A DNA stretch of 64,000 nucleotides from NCBI RefSeq assembly GCF_040958095.1, contig NC_091152.1, positions 16,990,984-17,054,983 of the forward strand. The letters are read 5' to 3'. Below the pieces are notes generated by a model, which saw only the letters and a list, made by a program, of their open reading frames with translations, was not told where the DNA came from and made no database searches. The DNA is from Procambarus clarkii (taxonomy: Eukaryota > Arthropoda > Malacostraca > Decapoda > Cambaridae). The position numbers were made by a program, and so were the translations under genes. This document shows, piece after piece, positions 21,744 through 32,639 of the stretch (the first letter of the stretch is position 1; every line of letters begins with the position of its first letter).

Positions 21744-23955
21744 TTAATGATCCATCGCTGAAGCGTGTATGATAATCCAGTCTCTGAAGTATGCCACCTC
21801 AGTATACACGCCCGGGTAAAAAGGGTTGCCACAATCTTCCCCCCACGAGGACAAACCATGCAGGCGTCCCCAGCAAAGGAGCGGGCCGCCCCTGTCCCCT
21901 TGGCAGGCGTCGGCGTGGCCGTCGGACCAACCGGCGCACATCATGCTAGGCTCCACTGCCTCCTGGCCGTACGACAGCCTACATGTCTCATCCGACACCA
22001 CGGCGACGTCCACCTGAGGACAAACCGGAGTTATGATTTAGTTACTGTCGGGTTCCCTTCTATAAATTCATTGCTATAATTGTTTATGACGGGAAAACAA
22101 CAAGTTTTAGTTGAGGATTTGTGGGGGTATAGCTTTTTCTTGCTCGTTTTATGTAGATGCATCAACATAATGCGCTTTGTATGTTGTGTAGGTATGTACA
22201 TCAACAGGCTGCCTGCTGTGCTCTCTAAGTACATCAATATGAAGCCTGTTTTATGAGCTTTATTTTGCTCCTCTAAAATCGAAAAGTTCATCAACGACAC
22301 ACTCACACATCAAGAATGACACACCACTGTGACGCGTTCTCCCTTTCATGCGTCTGAGTCAGGAAAGGAACTCCACTTAACTTCCAAAGGCGACCAGGCA
22401 CCCCTGAGCAGAGTCAAGCCGGGAATATGGAACCCTTTGTTGTCTTGCGTGAGGTACTAAGATTTCCGCGCCCAGAGACTAATTCTAAGATCTAATTCCA
22501 GAGATCTAATTCTCACTTCAACTGAAACTAGAGCATTTACTGTGCACACCGCTAGGGGAGGAGACCAAGAAGTTGAGTACCCCTTGATATCAATCAGAGC
22601 ACTATGTCAGGGCTGTTGTGTCTTGCTGTCTGCTGGTGGTGTCAGCGTGGGAATCAATTATACACTCTGGTCTTCACTTTGCCTGACGTTCTGTGCTCTG
22701 ATACTTCCAAGGTCTTCCTCCATCTAAGCGTAGCCTCGCCCTTGACAAATTAATAACCTCTCCCCTGCATATATCAACTGAACAATCTTTCCCAGTGTTA
22801 ATTATCTCAATAGTGTAACTCTACATTCAGCTCAACTCATTTGGTAAGTAGTTAAAAATGGAAACTACATACGTAAACCCATCAGTAACATAAACAACAT
22901 TTAATAAATAGAAAAGTTCAAATTCAATTAACTGATATAATTCGGCCACAGGGACTTAAGTACAAATCAAATTGCAAATTAATACTAGCTCTGTAAATCA
23001 GTATACTCATACAGCAAGCCTAAATGCTGTCATAGCCTAATGACGTTCACTTTGTAACAATGGAACAGTATAAGAGTGGAAGATGACTGGGCATTCCGTA
23101 GAGCATTTTGGCGATAGAGTTGAAAAGTAAGTAAGAAAAGACAATAACTGTACAAAATTTGGGATATAATTGCAAATAAAATTAACGATATCACATGAGA
23201 GAAAACGGAAATTTAAGCAGTGAAGAAGAGACAACGAGAAAGAACCAACAACTTACCTTCTGCAGTTTGTTATTGCTGTTGCCATTGTGGATGGTGGCGC
23301 CCCATCCTATCACCGTGCAGACAGTGTCCTCTGGCACCGTCTCCCCACTGGGAGGCAGCCCAAGCGGCTTCACCAGCTCCCCAAACACCAGCTTCTCCTC
23401 CAGCTGTAACCAAACACATACACTGAGGGTTGGGGAGGCTGCGTGTTGCTTAATGTACATGGACGATGTTGGGGACTGTACGTAGAATGTTATGGACGCC
23501 ATTCAGGGGGTACTGATGCAAGAGGAAATATTTCAAGTTGCTGATATTTGGCGACGCATTGCAGGATTGTTGATAATACTTCATAAATACCAATTAGACA
23601 CAGGGTATCTACAGTCACTAGTGATGTAGCAGACAGTTGAAGGTGTAGATGATATTTAAAGACACTAAGAGATAACTTGATATGTCCTAAGAAAAGATTC
23701 TACAAATGTCTCCTGCAAGGTGCTACTGACGGAGAGATGAGAGATCCCTCCAGTGAGGTTATCTCCGGAGCAAGGAACGTATCTACCGAGAGAGAGGCAG
23801 CCGGCACCACTGACCTTGATAAGGAGGATGTCATTAGCGTTGGTGATGGGGTTGTAGGACTCGTGGGGGATGAAGGTCTTGGCATGCGACACCTGCCCGC
23901 GGGGTCCTTAAGGTCGATGATGCCTGCCACGATACGCACCGTGTTGGGCTCGAAC
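21744..23955 (-). pseudogene. Trypsin-like serine protease homologue, three 3' exons
   Basis: Minus-strand exons: about 23815-23955, 23257-23403 (49 codons) and 21744-22013 (89 codons plus TAA). All junctions fit: AAG|GTCAGT donor at 23814, TTACAG acceptor at 23404, AAG|GTAAGT donor at 23256, CCTCAG acceptor at 22014, all phase 0. The first exon holds NANDILLIK, the catalytic Asp region. The second holds VCTVIGWGATIHNGN. The third holds the Cys pattern, [17 protein letters not shown] and [19 protein letters not shown]. The active-site GDSGGP reads GDRGGP: Ser is replaced by Arg (codon 21891-21893), so catalysis is not expected. Asp of DACQ (trypsin specificity pocket) is kept. A missing base near 23892-23898 shifts the frame between DLKDPAG and VSHAKTFI. 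The His-containing and N-terminal exons are not seen and may lie in or past the gap. It is either a non-catalytic homologue with an assembly error or a pseudogene. Confidence 0.85.
22030..23240. other. Large intron of the protease homologue
   Basis: AT-rich sequence with one GC-richer block (22320-22760). No recognised element or open frame; ORFs here have no recognisable content. Confidence 0.5.
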
Positions 23956-24312
23956 CTGCGTCCCTCACCACACAGTTCACCGTACCACGAGGAGAAGCGA
24001 AGAAAACAGATGAAGATGAGTAAGACGGAAAGAAAGACAAAAATATTGAAATACAATGCAGCATAAAAACATCTAAAAGCAGGAAAAGCTGTTGAAATTA
24101 TAGTTATAGCAACCAGAAATAAATACTTGCACTATTTTGCATGAAGCACTTAATGTTAAGAATAACTCAGACATTATAGAGGTGATGCAGTGTGACCTTG
24201 ACACTGTCATACTGCCCAGGAAAACCGAAATAATTAAATCATTTTAGATAATCCATTACACAATTATGAAAACACAAATATTACACAATAATCGACACTA
24301 AAATGTTATGTT

Positions 24313-24812
24313 NNNNNNNNNNNNNNNNNNNNNNNNNNNNNNNNNNNNNNNNNNNNNNNNNNNNNNNNNNNNNNNNNNNNNNNNNNNNNNNNNNNNNNNN
24401 NNNNNNNNNNNNNNNNNNNNNNNNNNNNNNNNNNNNNNNNNNNNNNNNNNNNNNNNNNNNNNNNNNNNNNNNNNNNNNNNNNNNNNNNNNNNNNNNNNNN
24501 NNNNNNNNNNNNNNNNNNNNNNNNNNNNNNNNNNNNNNNNNNNNNNNNNNNNNNNNNNNNNNNNNNNNNNNNNNNNNNNNNNNNNNNNNNNNNNNNNNNN
24601 NNNNNNNNNNNNNNNNNNNNNNNNNNNNNNNNNNNNNNNNNNNNNNNNNNNNNNNNNNNNNNNNNNNNNNNNNNNNNNNNNNNNNNNNNNNNNNNNNNNN
24701 NNNNNNNNNNNNNNNNNNNNNNNNNNNNNNNNNNNNNNNNNNNNNNNNNNNNNNNNNNNNNNNNNNNNNNNNNNNNNNNNNNNNNNNNNNNNNNNNNNNN
24801 NNNNNNNNNNNN
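24313..24812. other. Assembly gap of 500 N
   Basis: Exactly 500 N, the usual arbitrary scaffold gap size, so the true length is unknown. The 5' exons of the protease homologue could be lost here. Confidence 0.99.
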
Positions 24813-25590
24813 CTATACATATGTTCAAAGTTCCCCCCAAAAATTATGCAAATATGGCATGTTTATTGCTATAATAAAATCAATAAATGAACTTAGAGAA
24901 AAATGAAAACTCTCCAATGTAGAGACATGCCCTCCACATATACTGTGTAAGTTTCATGTAAATTGAATAAAAAATGAATAAGTTTTGTAAACGTTTGTGT
25001 CAATTGAAAAAAAACAGAAATTAATAAAGTCTAAGGTTCTAAAATCTGTGGCTGACGTTGACATTAACCAATTTTCTCCAAAATTGGCATCCTTACAGAT
25101 AGGCTTACGTACAGTCAGGTGTGTAAGTTTGATGCAAATCGCCCGAAAAAAATGAAAAAAAAAAAAATTTGAAAAAAAATGCATTTTTTTTTCTTAAATT
25201 TTTTTTCCAATTAAACTAATTATAATATTTGTTTAATATATGCTATTGTGATAGCAAAGAGTCATAGCTATGATTTCAGTTAACACTTTTGATTGATAAT
25301 CGATTTTGACCATTTTGGCATAATTTTCACAACTACTTCAATATTTTTTTTCTCTCTTCCTATATATGCTACGATGCTGAAACTTGGACCAGATGAAACA
25401 CGTTTCATATAAAACTTGTCAAAAAAGTTTGATTGAAATAGAACGAGTTTTCATTTATTGCATTTTTGGGGCAAATTGGAACCTAATGCCCCCTTATCTG
25501 TATCAGTGGCTGATACTAGAGATGTGGCGATGGATGGGGGTCTTCATGATGGTTTTCAGCCTGGAGGGCTGGCTATACCAGTTATGGAGC
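24813..25590. other. AT-rich stretch without gene
   Basis: A-rich and T-rich runs with repeat-like phrases (GTGTAAGTTTGATGCAAATC near 25120). 25490-25590 may still belong to the LINE whose ORF1 follows, since the minus strand carries ATGAAGACCCCCATCCATCG there, but it hits a stop at once. Confidence 0.45.
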
Positions 25591-25598
25591 TGGTGGGA

Positions 25599-26969
25599 TT
25601 AGTGTAGAGTTTTCCGTTTTTTCTTTGCCTGCGACTTTGGCTGAGCAGTGCTGTGGTTAGAGTTTGGTGACGTGGCCTCCATGAGGAAGTCTTGAACCGT
25701 GTAGGTGTCGTATTTGTGGTGCGGCGGTGGAGCTCCTACTATGATTTCCTCGTCTGAGGAGTCTGTAACCTCCGTAGTGGGCGTTTTTGTCTTTCGCCTC
25801 GCAGCCTTAGGTAGGTTTAGATGTCGTTGATTGGTGGTTGTAGCTATTTCAGGAGCGCTGGTGGTGCTGTTATCGTTTGTAGACAGCACGTCTGCTAGCG
25901 CGGCTGCTGAGATAGTGATGGTAGGAGTGTTGGGAGCTGGAGAAGGAATTACCTCTGTTTGTGTCGCCCGGGTCATGGGCGGTTCTGGAGTCGGTGTTGA
26001 AGTTGACCACATGGTCGTCCTGGTGGTAGTCTCCGGAGTGGTAGAGGAGGCAGTGAGATTTACGCTAGTGGCTATGATGGGGGCCAGGCCATTGTCTATG
26101 TATAATGCGTTTAGTTCACTGACAAAGCGCTGGTTGTCTGGTCCTGCAAGCCTTTCCGCTAGTTTAAGAAGACCAGGGATAATGCCTGCACGTGATGCAG
26201 GGGGCTGTGAAGGAGCCTGTGGGACCTTGGCTCCACAATGAGAAGGCTGTGTCGCCTGCTGGGAGGAGCCACATGTTGGTAGGACCGGAAAGTCTTCTGG
26301 TCGACTAGTGAGAGCTAAGGTGGTGAGTTGAACGCTTGGGGCTCTGGTCGAGGAGGTAGACGAGTTGTTTCTTTTGGCTTCAACCTGGGCCTTGATGATT
26401 TCCTGTCTGCGGGGGCAGCGGTAGGAAATTGTGGGGTGATTGCCATTACAGAGCAAGCAGTGATGGACTGTTGCCTTGCATATGGAGTAGTGATGGTCCA
26501 GTGCGCACAGGCTGCACCTCTGGACAGGGTGCTGACACTTGTTGGTCGGGTGGGAGAGCTCGTAGCACTTAAAGCACTGCTGGATCTCATGGTATCGTTC
26601 CTTTTTTATTTGGTGGGGCGGTATTTTTAGACCGAAGCAGTAGAATCCTTGTGTGGCAGCCTGGGTGGCCGCAGCTATGGTGGTGAACGTAATCTTCATT
26701 GATGTTTTGTCGGTGTTGCAGAACTCTAGGTTGAATACCGACAGGTTTGGATTTTCGTCCTCGATATTGTTTATGATATGATGTTGAGGTCGCTCAGCGA
26801 TCCACCGGCTGGTCCACATGATTAGGTCCTTAAGACATTTGGGTCGCATTGTGACCACACTGCGCCAAATTGTGATGTGTTGGCGGGAGATGTCTCCCGC
26901 CAATATGTAGTTACATATATTGATTGATGATTGATAAAGATTAAGCCGCCCAAGAGGTGGCACGGGCAT
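25599..26969 (-). CDS. LINE ORF1 (gag-like protein with three CCHC-type zinc knuckles)
   Basis: An uninterrupted 456-codon frame. Knuckles: C132-x2-C135-x4-H140-x4-C145 (CFKCYELSHPTNKC), C152-x2-C155-x4-H160-x3-C164, and C171-x2-C174-x3-H178-x6-C185, the trio typical of Jockey/I-type LINE ORF1 nucleic-acid chaperones. The N-terminal part before the knuckles (residues about 40-125) would be the gag RNA-binding region. A Ser/Thr/Pro-rich middle follows, then an acidic DSSDEE stretch and a basic KKKRKT tail. The first 30-odd codons (MPVPPLGRLNLYQSS) come from the unrelated dispersed repeat at 26930-26990, so the natural start is lost or is the later Met at residue 41. No ORF2 (endonuclease/RT) follows downstream. 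It is either a recent partial copy or a retained gag. Confidence 0.8.
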   Translation of the reverse strand: MPVPPLGRLNLYQSSINICNYILAGDISRQHITIWRSVVTMRPKCLKDLIMWTSRWIAERPQHHIINNIEDENPNLSVFNLEFCNTDKTSMKITFTTIAAATQAATQGFYCFGLKIPPHQIKKERYHEIQQCFKCYELSHPTNKCQHPVQRCSLCALDHHYSICKATVHHCLLCNGNHPTISYRCPRRQEIIKAQVEAKRNNSSTSSTRAPSVQLTTLALTSRPEDFPVLPTCGSSQQATQPSHCGAKVPQAPSQPPASRAGIIPGLLKLAERLAGPDNQRFVSELNALYIDNGLAPIIATSVNLTASSTTPETTTRTTMWSTSTPTPEPPMTRATQTEVIPSPAPNTPTITISAAALADVLSTNDNSTTSAPEIATTTNQRHLNLPKAARRKTKTPTTEVTDSSDEEIIVGAPPPHHKYDTYTVQDFLMEATSPNSNHSTAQPKSQAKKKRKTLH

Positions 26970-27420
26970 GAATAGCCAGTAAGTGGTACAATTTTTTTTT
27001 CAGTATTCTGAGGTTGCATTTAACCATCAAGCTGTTATCGCGGGGGAGGATACTGCTTCACAGCCTTTATGAGGGTGTCCAGCTGCTGGACAGTTGCATG
27101 TAGATTGATTGATTGATGAAGATTAAGCCACCCAAAAGGTGGCACGGGCATGAATAGCCCGTAAGTGGTGGCCCTTTTGAGCTATTACCAGTATCAAGAA
27201 CTGATACTGGAGATCTGTGGAGGTGCGACTGCACCCTGCGTGACGGGAGATGTCTCCCCCGTGAGTTGCATGTATTGATTTGATTGATGAAGATTAAGCC
27301 ACCCAAAAGGTGGCACGGGCATGAATAGCCCGTAAGTGGTGGCCCTTTTAAGCCGTTACCAGTATCAAGAGCTGATACTGGAGATCTGTGGAGGTGCGAA
27401 TGCACCCTGCAGTTGCATGT
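26925..27420. repeat. Dispersed repeat, three partial copies
   Basis: Landmarks GATGAAGATTAAGCCACCCA, GGTGGCACGGGCATGAATAG, CCAGTATCAAGA and GGAGATGTCTCCC occur at about 26925-26990 (partial), 27100-27265 and 27283-27415. One inverted copy lies at 41087-41225. No coding content beyond short open frames. Family unknown to me; the mirror ACGGGAGATGTCTCCCGT motif suggests a structured terminus. Confidence 0.85.
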
Positions 27421-27509
27421 AAAAAGGTATGAACATATATAGGCAGGAGAGTGGTCAAGTTAAGTGAGGTACAATGATAAAAAAAAATATAACAGGGATT
27501 GGGTGGGTA

Positions 27510-27580
27510 TAAATAGGAGCAGCATCCTATGAGCCAATAGGCCTTCTGCAGTTACCTTTGTTCTTATGTTCTTATGGCCC
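27510..27580 (+). mobile_element. LINE-tail-like fragment (AGGCCTTCTGCAGTTACC)
   Basis: Contains GAGCCAATAGGCCTTCTGCA followed by TTGTTCTTATGTTCTTATGG. The same phrase occurs at 31304-31335 and inverted at 52575-52612 and 56905-56955, where it borders LINE remnants. Confidence 0.5.
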
Positions 27581-27812
27581 AATAGCATAAGATAGAGAAT
27601 ATTAACAATTAATTAATGAGACAAATGTGTATCAATGATCCTACTCCTATCGCCCTTTAACTGATATATCAAAAATGGATCTAAATTATATAAACTACTG
27701 CTAATGTTCAAATTACATGCTTTTGTAATCTGTGTTAAAGCAGATTCAATTATGTTGTTTCAATTACTAAATTGAAAGTGCTTTTACAATTCGTTATTGA
27801 AGAAGTCATCTC

Positions 27813-28100
27813 CTAATCAATTTGATGAGAATTTTCTGACAAATGAACAAACAAAGCATTAGACAATTGGTCATGTCTTACAGAGTATTTATGTTGCGAA
27901 ATTCTACATTTCAAATCTTTAGATGTTTGCCCAACATTCAACCTATTACAGTCTTTACAAGATATTTTATAAATGACACAATTATCACTACAAGGACTGT
28001 TTCTAACTAATAGTTTACCAACAGTAATTTCATAGCTAAACAATACATGTATATCAAAACGTTTCAAGGCCTTGACCATATTTTCAAACCCAGATATACA
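27813..28100 (-). mobile_element. Penelope-like element, GIY-YIG endonuclease fragment
   Basis: The minus strand reads KALKRFDIHVLFSYEITVGK, then CVIYKISCKDCNRLNVGQTS, RISQHKYSVRHDQLSNALF and HLSENSHQID. This matches the linker plus GIY-YIG endonuclease of Penelope-like retroelements; the usual Y-[IV]-G second half is N-V-G here. The upstream RT is absent. The ORF continues artificially to 28331 through the LTR-like sequence. Confidence 0.75.
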
Positions 28101-28115
28101 TATATATATATATAT

Positions 28116-28775
28116 TGTGACGGTAAAGCGTTGGTGTTCGGCTGTTTCAAAAGCTAGGGGCAGGGTCTCGTCACATAAAGAATAAAAAAGAGAAAAGCTG
28201 GAACTTTCGTCTGTGGTAAGGTAATGGGAAGACACACAAAACACAAGTAAATTTAACAATGAAATTTTAATTACGTTAGAAAAGCAAGACATGATAAAAT
28301 TGAGTATAAAATATAACAGACAAGTCAACAAACAAAATAATAAGAATAATCACTGGCAAATGAAAAGTTACGTTAAGACAAGTGAATAATAGCAAAGTAA
28401 ATGATGATAGTGCCGGAATATTGGCTTCGAGCTGCCACCTCCCTTAGTACACGTAAGCCAAGGCTTAGTCTACCAATGAGACGTGTCAACTGCAAGGAGC
28501 ACTGAGATATTCTGCCTTCTCTGGGTCGCTGCAGCCCAGACATCAACTCGTGGTGGAGGGTGGTGGGGCAGGTGCGACTGGGCACCAGCCAATCAGCGAC
28601 AGGCAGGCGATGGACAAGCAGTTTGCCGGTTAACGGTGGCGGAGGCGAGCAGGTGCGCCGGTGGGCTGGATACGTTTTGCTCTCTGGGCAAAATGTTTTT
28701 TTTGGAGATACTTGCTGGATATATCTTCTTTGGAGGGAAGAGAAGGCTCAATCTCTCTTGAAAGAGATTATCGTC

Positions 28776-28778
<3 letters not shown>
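28116..28778. mobile_element. Probable solo LTR inserted into a (TA)n tract
   Basis: A 663-bp block starts TGTGACGGTAAAGCG and ends TTATCGTCACA, giving TG...CA ends within a 7-bp inverted repeat (TGTGACG/CGTCACA). Both flanks are (TA)n, so any target-site duplication is hidden. No internal coding region and no second LTR were seen. Orientation cannot be decided. Confidence 0.55.

Positions 28779-28831
<53 letters not shown>
28779..28831. repeat. (TA)n microsatellite
   Basis: Pure alternating AT of 53 bp at the right edge of the putative LTR. Confidence 0.97.
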
Positions 28832-28832
<1 letters not shown>

Positions 28833-28904
28833 CACCGGTGTATTTGCGGCCATGCACGGGCAGACCAATACGGCAGCCATGGTCTCATCTGTCGTAAGAC
28901 ACAG

Positions 28905-29421
28905 GGAAAGATTGCCAGACATGAAGCAGTCAATGACATCATCAAGAGAAGTTTGGCTTCAGCTGGGTGCCCAGCACAAAGGGAACCTCAGTTGTGCAGG
29001 CCTGACAACAGCCAAAAACGCCCAGATGGAGTCACCCTGCAGCCGTGGAGAGAAGGTAAACAGGTCGTGTGGGACTACACGTGTGCATCCACATTGGCTG
29101 ATACCTATCTACCTTACAGCGCAGCTGAGGGAGGCGGGGCGGCCACCTTCAGGGAGACCCAGAAAACTAACATGTACAGGGACCTAGAACGTTGTTACAG
29201 GTTCGTGCCAATAGGCTCTGAGACTCCTGGGCGCCCGGGGTAAATGTGCACTTAAGTTCCTGAAGGAGCTGGGCGAGGAACTCATTGGGAAGACTAGAGA
29301 CCCAAGAGCGGCCAGTTTTATGTTCCAGCGCCTCAGTGTCGCTGTTCAGAGGGGAAATGCGTGTTGTATCTTGGGTACGCACCCGACCCCCGGGGAACTG
29401 GACGAGGTCTTCGAACACTGA
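28905..29421 (+). pseudogene. Retroelement C-terminus with PD-(D/E)xK-like nuclease motif
   Basis: The plus strand reads RHEAVNDIIKRSLASAGCPA, then KRPDGVTLQPWREGKQVVWD, YTCASTLADTYL, and YRFVPIGSETPG. After a one-base shift near 29235 it continues KCALKFLKELGEELIG, RDPRAASFMFQRLSVAVQRG and NACCILGT to TGA at 29419-29421. The RPD followed by VVWDYTC resembles the PD-(D/E)xK nuclease core at the end of some retroelement polyproteins. The RT part is absent, so this is a truncated, frameshifted remnant. Family call is tentative. Confidence 0.6.
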
Positions 29422-29634
29422 TTGGTATATTGTTATATTGTTTATAAGTGTGTGTTTTCTGTAAACTGTAACATTGCAATAAAATCAAATAAAAAAAAAA
29501 AAAAATAAAATAATAGGGGTGGTAGGAGAGGAAAAGATTAAAGTATTCAGTGAGAATCCACAAGGTCTTCTCTGAACACTATTTATTTTCTTCTTCGAGG
29601 ATGTGGGTCCCTTTAATTAAACCAGTGGTGGTAC

Positions 29635-29638
<4 letters not shown>

Positions 29639-29711
<73 letters not shown>
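29639..29711. repeat. (TA)n microsatellite
   Basis: 73 bp of alternating TA directly before the 290-bp tandem array. Confidence 0.97.
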
Positions 29712-29714
<3 letters not shown>

Positions 29715-29716
29715 TT

Positions 29717-30545
29717 AAGGCACAACTCTCCTAAACACGAGAGTGAAGTATACAACTTTAGAACACTTTCCCACCAGGAGACTCGAACCCTCGCCAGCAC
29801 AGAAGCCTTCCAGCAACTGGCATAACAGGTACGCCTTAACCCGCTCCACCACCTGCTCAGACCCTTAAAAGAGATGGTAATTTCGGAGTATTTATATATT
29901 CCAAAGATCACCACCTCCCAAGAGCACTAGAGCAAGTGAGGGGTCATTTATACGTTTATTTCATCAAGTCCCTGTTAATATGGGAGAACACTGTGTCTAT
30001 GAACTTAAGGCACAACTCTCCTAAACACGAGAGTGAAGTATACAACTTTAGAACACTTTCCCACCAGGAGACTCGAACCCTCGCCAGCACAGAAGCCTTC
30101 CAGCAACTGGCATAACAGGTACGCCTTAACCCGCTCCACCACCTGCTCAGACCCTTAAAAGAGATGGTAATTTCGGAGTATTTATATATTCCAAAGATCA
30201 CCACCTCCCAAGAGCACTAGAGCAAGTGAGGGGTCATTTATACGTTTATTTCATCAAGTCCCTGTTAATATGGGAGAACACTGTGTCTATGAACTTAAGG
30301 CACAACTCTCCTAAACACGAGAGTGAAGTATACAACTTTAAAACACTTTCCCACCAGGAGACTCGAACCCTCGCCAGCACAGAAGCCTTCCAGCAACTGG
30401 CATAACAGGTACGCCTTAACCCGCTCCACCACCTGCTCAGACCCTTAAAAGAGATGGCAATTTCGGAGTATTTATATATTCCAAAGATCACCACCTCCCA
30501 AGAGCACTAGAGCAAGTGAGGGGTCATTTATACGTTTATTTCATC
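29717..30545. repeat. 290-bp tandem repeat, 2.9 copies, tRNA-SINE derived
   Basis: Copies start at 29717, 30007 and 30297 and differ by about two bases (TTAGAACA or TTAAAACA; GGTAATTT or GGCAATTT). On the minus strand each holds a tRNA-like body with A-box-like GGTGGAGCGGGTTAAGGCGT and B box GGTTCGAGTCTCC separated by a long variable arm, as in class II (Ser/Leu) tRNAs. Small minus ORFs of 82 codons repeat with the unit and are artefacts. Confidence 0.92.
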
Positions 30546-30854
<309 letters not shown>

Positions 30855-30978
30855 CTATAAAATTTACAATGACAATTTACTATAAAACCAAAAAAAAACG
30901 GCCAGCCTACTCATGAGAAACTCTCCAGACACAAAGTAGAACGTTTTAAAAGAGACCAACGTCGTCTATGCCTTCAAA

Positions 30979-31308
30979 TGCCCTCTTCGGGATTGTAAGC
31001 CTCAAAAAACTCAGTATATACTCAAGCCAACAACATCTCTTTCCAGGCATTTAACGATGCATAAGCAACAGGGCTCCATTAAGGAACATATAGCCTCTTC
31101 CCACAACCAAACCATCACCAGAGAAATCTTAGCAAACAACACAGAAATCATCGATAGATACAGCGATAGCAGGCGGCTCGACGTCTGCGAGGCACTACAC
31201 ATCAAGAAGTCAACACCAGCAATCAACAGCCAATTAATGCACAACTATATTCTACCCACTTCAAGACTCCGCTCCAATATAGAAGCATCAAGAAATATGG
31301 GCCAATAA
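30979..31308 (+). mobile_element. Penelope-like element, endonuclease/C-terminal fragment
   Basis: The open plus frame reads CPLRDCKPQKTQYIL, TTSLSRHLTMHKQQGSIKEH, TREILANNTEIIDRYSDSRR, LDVCEALHIKKSTPAINSQ, ending in TAA at 31306-31308. This Cys-x4-Cys and SLSR-LTxHKxxG-I pattern is typical of the GIY-YIG end of Penelope-like (Neptune-like) elements. A 3' UTR reaches about 31690. A different subfamily from the fragment at 27813-28100. Confidence 0.75.
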
Positions 31309-31710
31309 AAATAGGCCTTCTGCAGTTACCTACTTTTAATACCTGTTTGTATTTCATTGTTTCGTGTTCTGTCTTGTGTTAAAAGTTTATTTTCACCTCA
31401 TCCAAAACTATTGTAACATGTCACTTCACCCAAATGTCGGTATAAAAACTCGAAAGATGTTTAAGCTCTATTCAGTTAAAGTTGTGTGTGTGTAAACTAA
31501 AGTCTTTGAAAATGTAATAAGTTTTACGAAACGCGCTCAAGTGTCGCGTCAGACTAGAAATAAAAATGAATTTTGGAGAATTGATCTTTGAATTACCATC
31601 AACAGTGAAAAGAAACTTAAGAAAGATCGAGAAAATTCGTTAGAATTATTAATCTTACTTTTTCGGTCATATTTAATAATATACAGGAAAGACTGCTACC
31701 AAAATATACT

Positions 31711-31819
<109 letters not shown>

Positions 31820-31960
31820 GTATTCAGTCTTTCTGTCCCCGAGCAAAATTGTTTAATGCCAATGATAAAGTAATTAAACATAAGTCTGGACACTGAAGTT
31901 CTCAGCCCTGGCAGCTGACTCTACTCTACACATACGTGTGAGAGCACACATGCACCCTTC

Positions 31961-32380
31961 TCAGCCTGGCCAGCACCAGGGAGACGTGGCCAACATCAGG
32001 GAGGCGTGGCCAACATCAGAGAGGCGTGGCCATCACCAGGGAGGCGTGGCCATCACCAGAGAGGCGTGGCCATCACCAGAGAGGCGTGGCCATCACCAGA
32101 GAGGCGTGGCCATCACCAGAGAGGCGTGGCCATCACCAGAGAGGCGTGGCCATCACCAGAGAGGCGTGGCCATCACCAGAGAGGCGTGACCATCACCAGA
32201 GAGGCGTGGCCATCACCAGAGAGGCGTGACCATCACCAGAGAGGCGTGGCCATCACCAGAGAGGCGTGGCCATCACCAGAGAGGCGTGACCATCACCAGA
32301 GAGACGTGGCCAACATCAGAGAGGCGTGGCTAACATCAGAGAGGCGTGGCCATCACCAGAGAGGCGTGGCCAACATCAGG
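31961..32380 (+). repeat. 20-bp minisatellite, 21 copies
   Basis: The unit GAGGCGTGGCCATCACCAGA has sporadic GTGAC and CAACATC variants, most at the array edges. The 20-bp period gives three open plus frames (EAWPSPERRGHHQRGVAITR), not a gene. Confidence 0.96.
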
Positions 32381-32488
32381 GGAGTCGACTACTACTGGCT
32401 TAGCACCTTCTTCAGATAATTACCTCCTGATAGGAAGGCGGAGCCAAGAAGTCAGGGGGTAATACCTCGTGCAGTTGCCCTGTGGGCT

Positions 32489-32608
32489 CACTGCTCGCCC
32501 GGACCCCAGCCAGCACTTCACTGCTCGCCCGGACCCCCAGCCAGCACTTCACTGCTCGCCCGGACCCCTAGCCAGCACTTCACTGCTCGCCCGGACCCCC
32601 AGCCAGCG
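32489..32608 (+). repeat. 32-33-bp tandem repeat, 4 copies
   Basis: Unit CACTGCTCGCCCGGACCCCC plus AGCCAGCACTT; homopolymer C length varies between copies. GC-rich in an AT-rich setting. Confidence 0.92.
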
Positions 32609-32639
32609 CCACCATTAACTATACTCTCGGCTTCCATCT

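Noticed and set aside
20855-21859. 334-codon minus ORF with Gln-rich repeats
   Set aside because: Its start is antisense-frame noise over the protease exon and the rest is minisatellite; the true protease frame ends at 21744.
24281-24890. ORFs of about 180-195 codons around 24.3-24.9 kb
   Set aside because: They consist of translated N of the assembly gap.
29711-30494. Repeated 82-codon ORF in three copies
   Set aside because: Lies in the SINE-derived 290-bp unit and reads through its tRNA-like part; no coding homology.
31938-32419. 137-codon ORF with EAWPSPERRGHHQRG repeats
   Set aside because: Cyclic translation of the 20-bp minisatellite.
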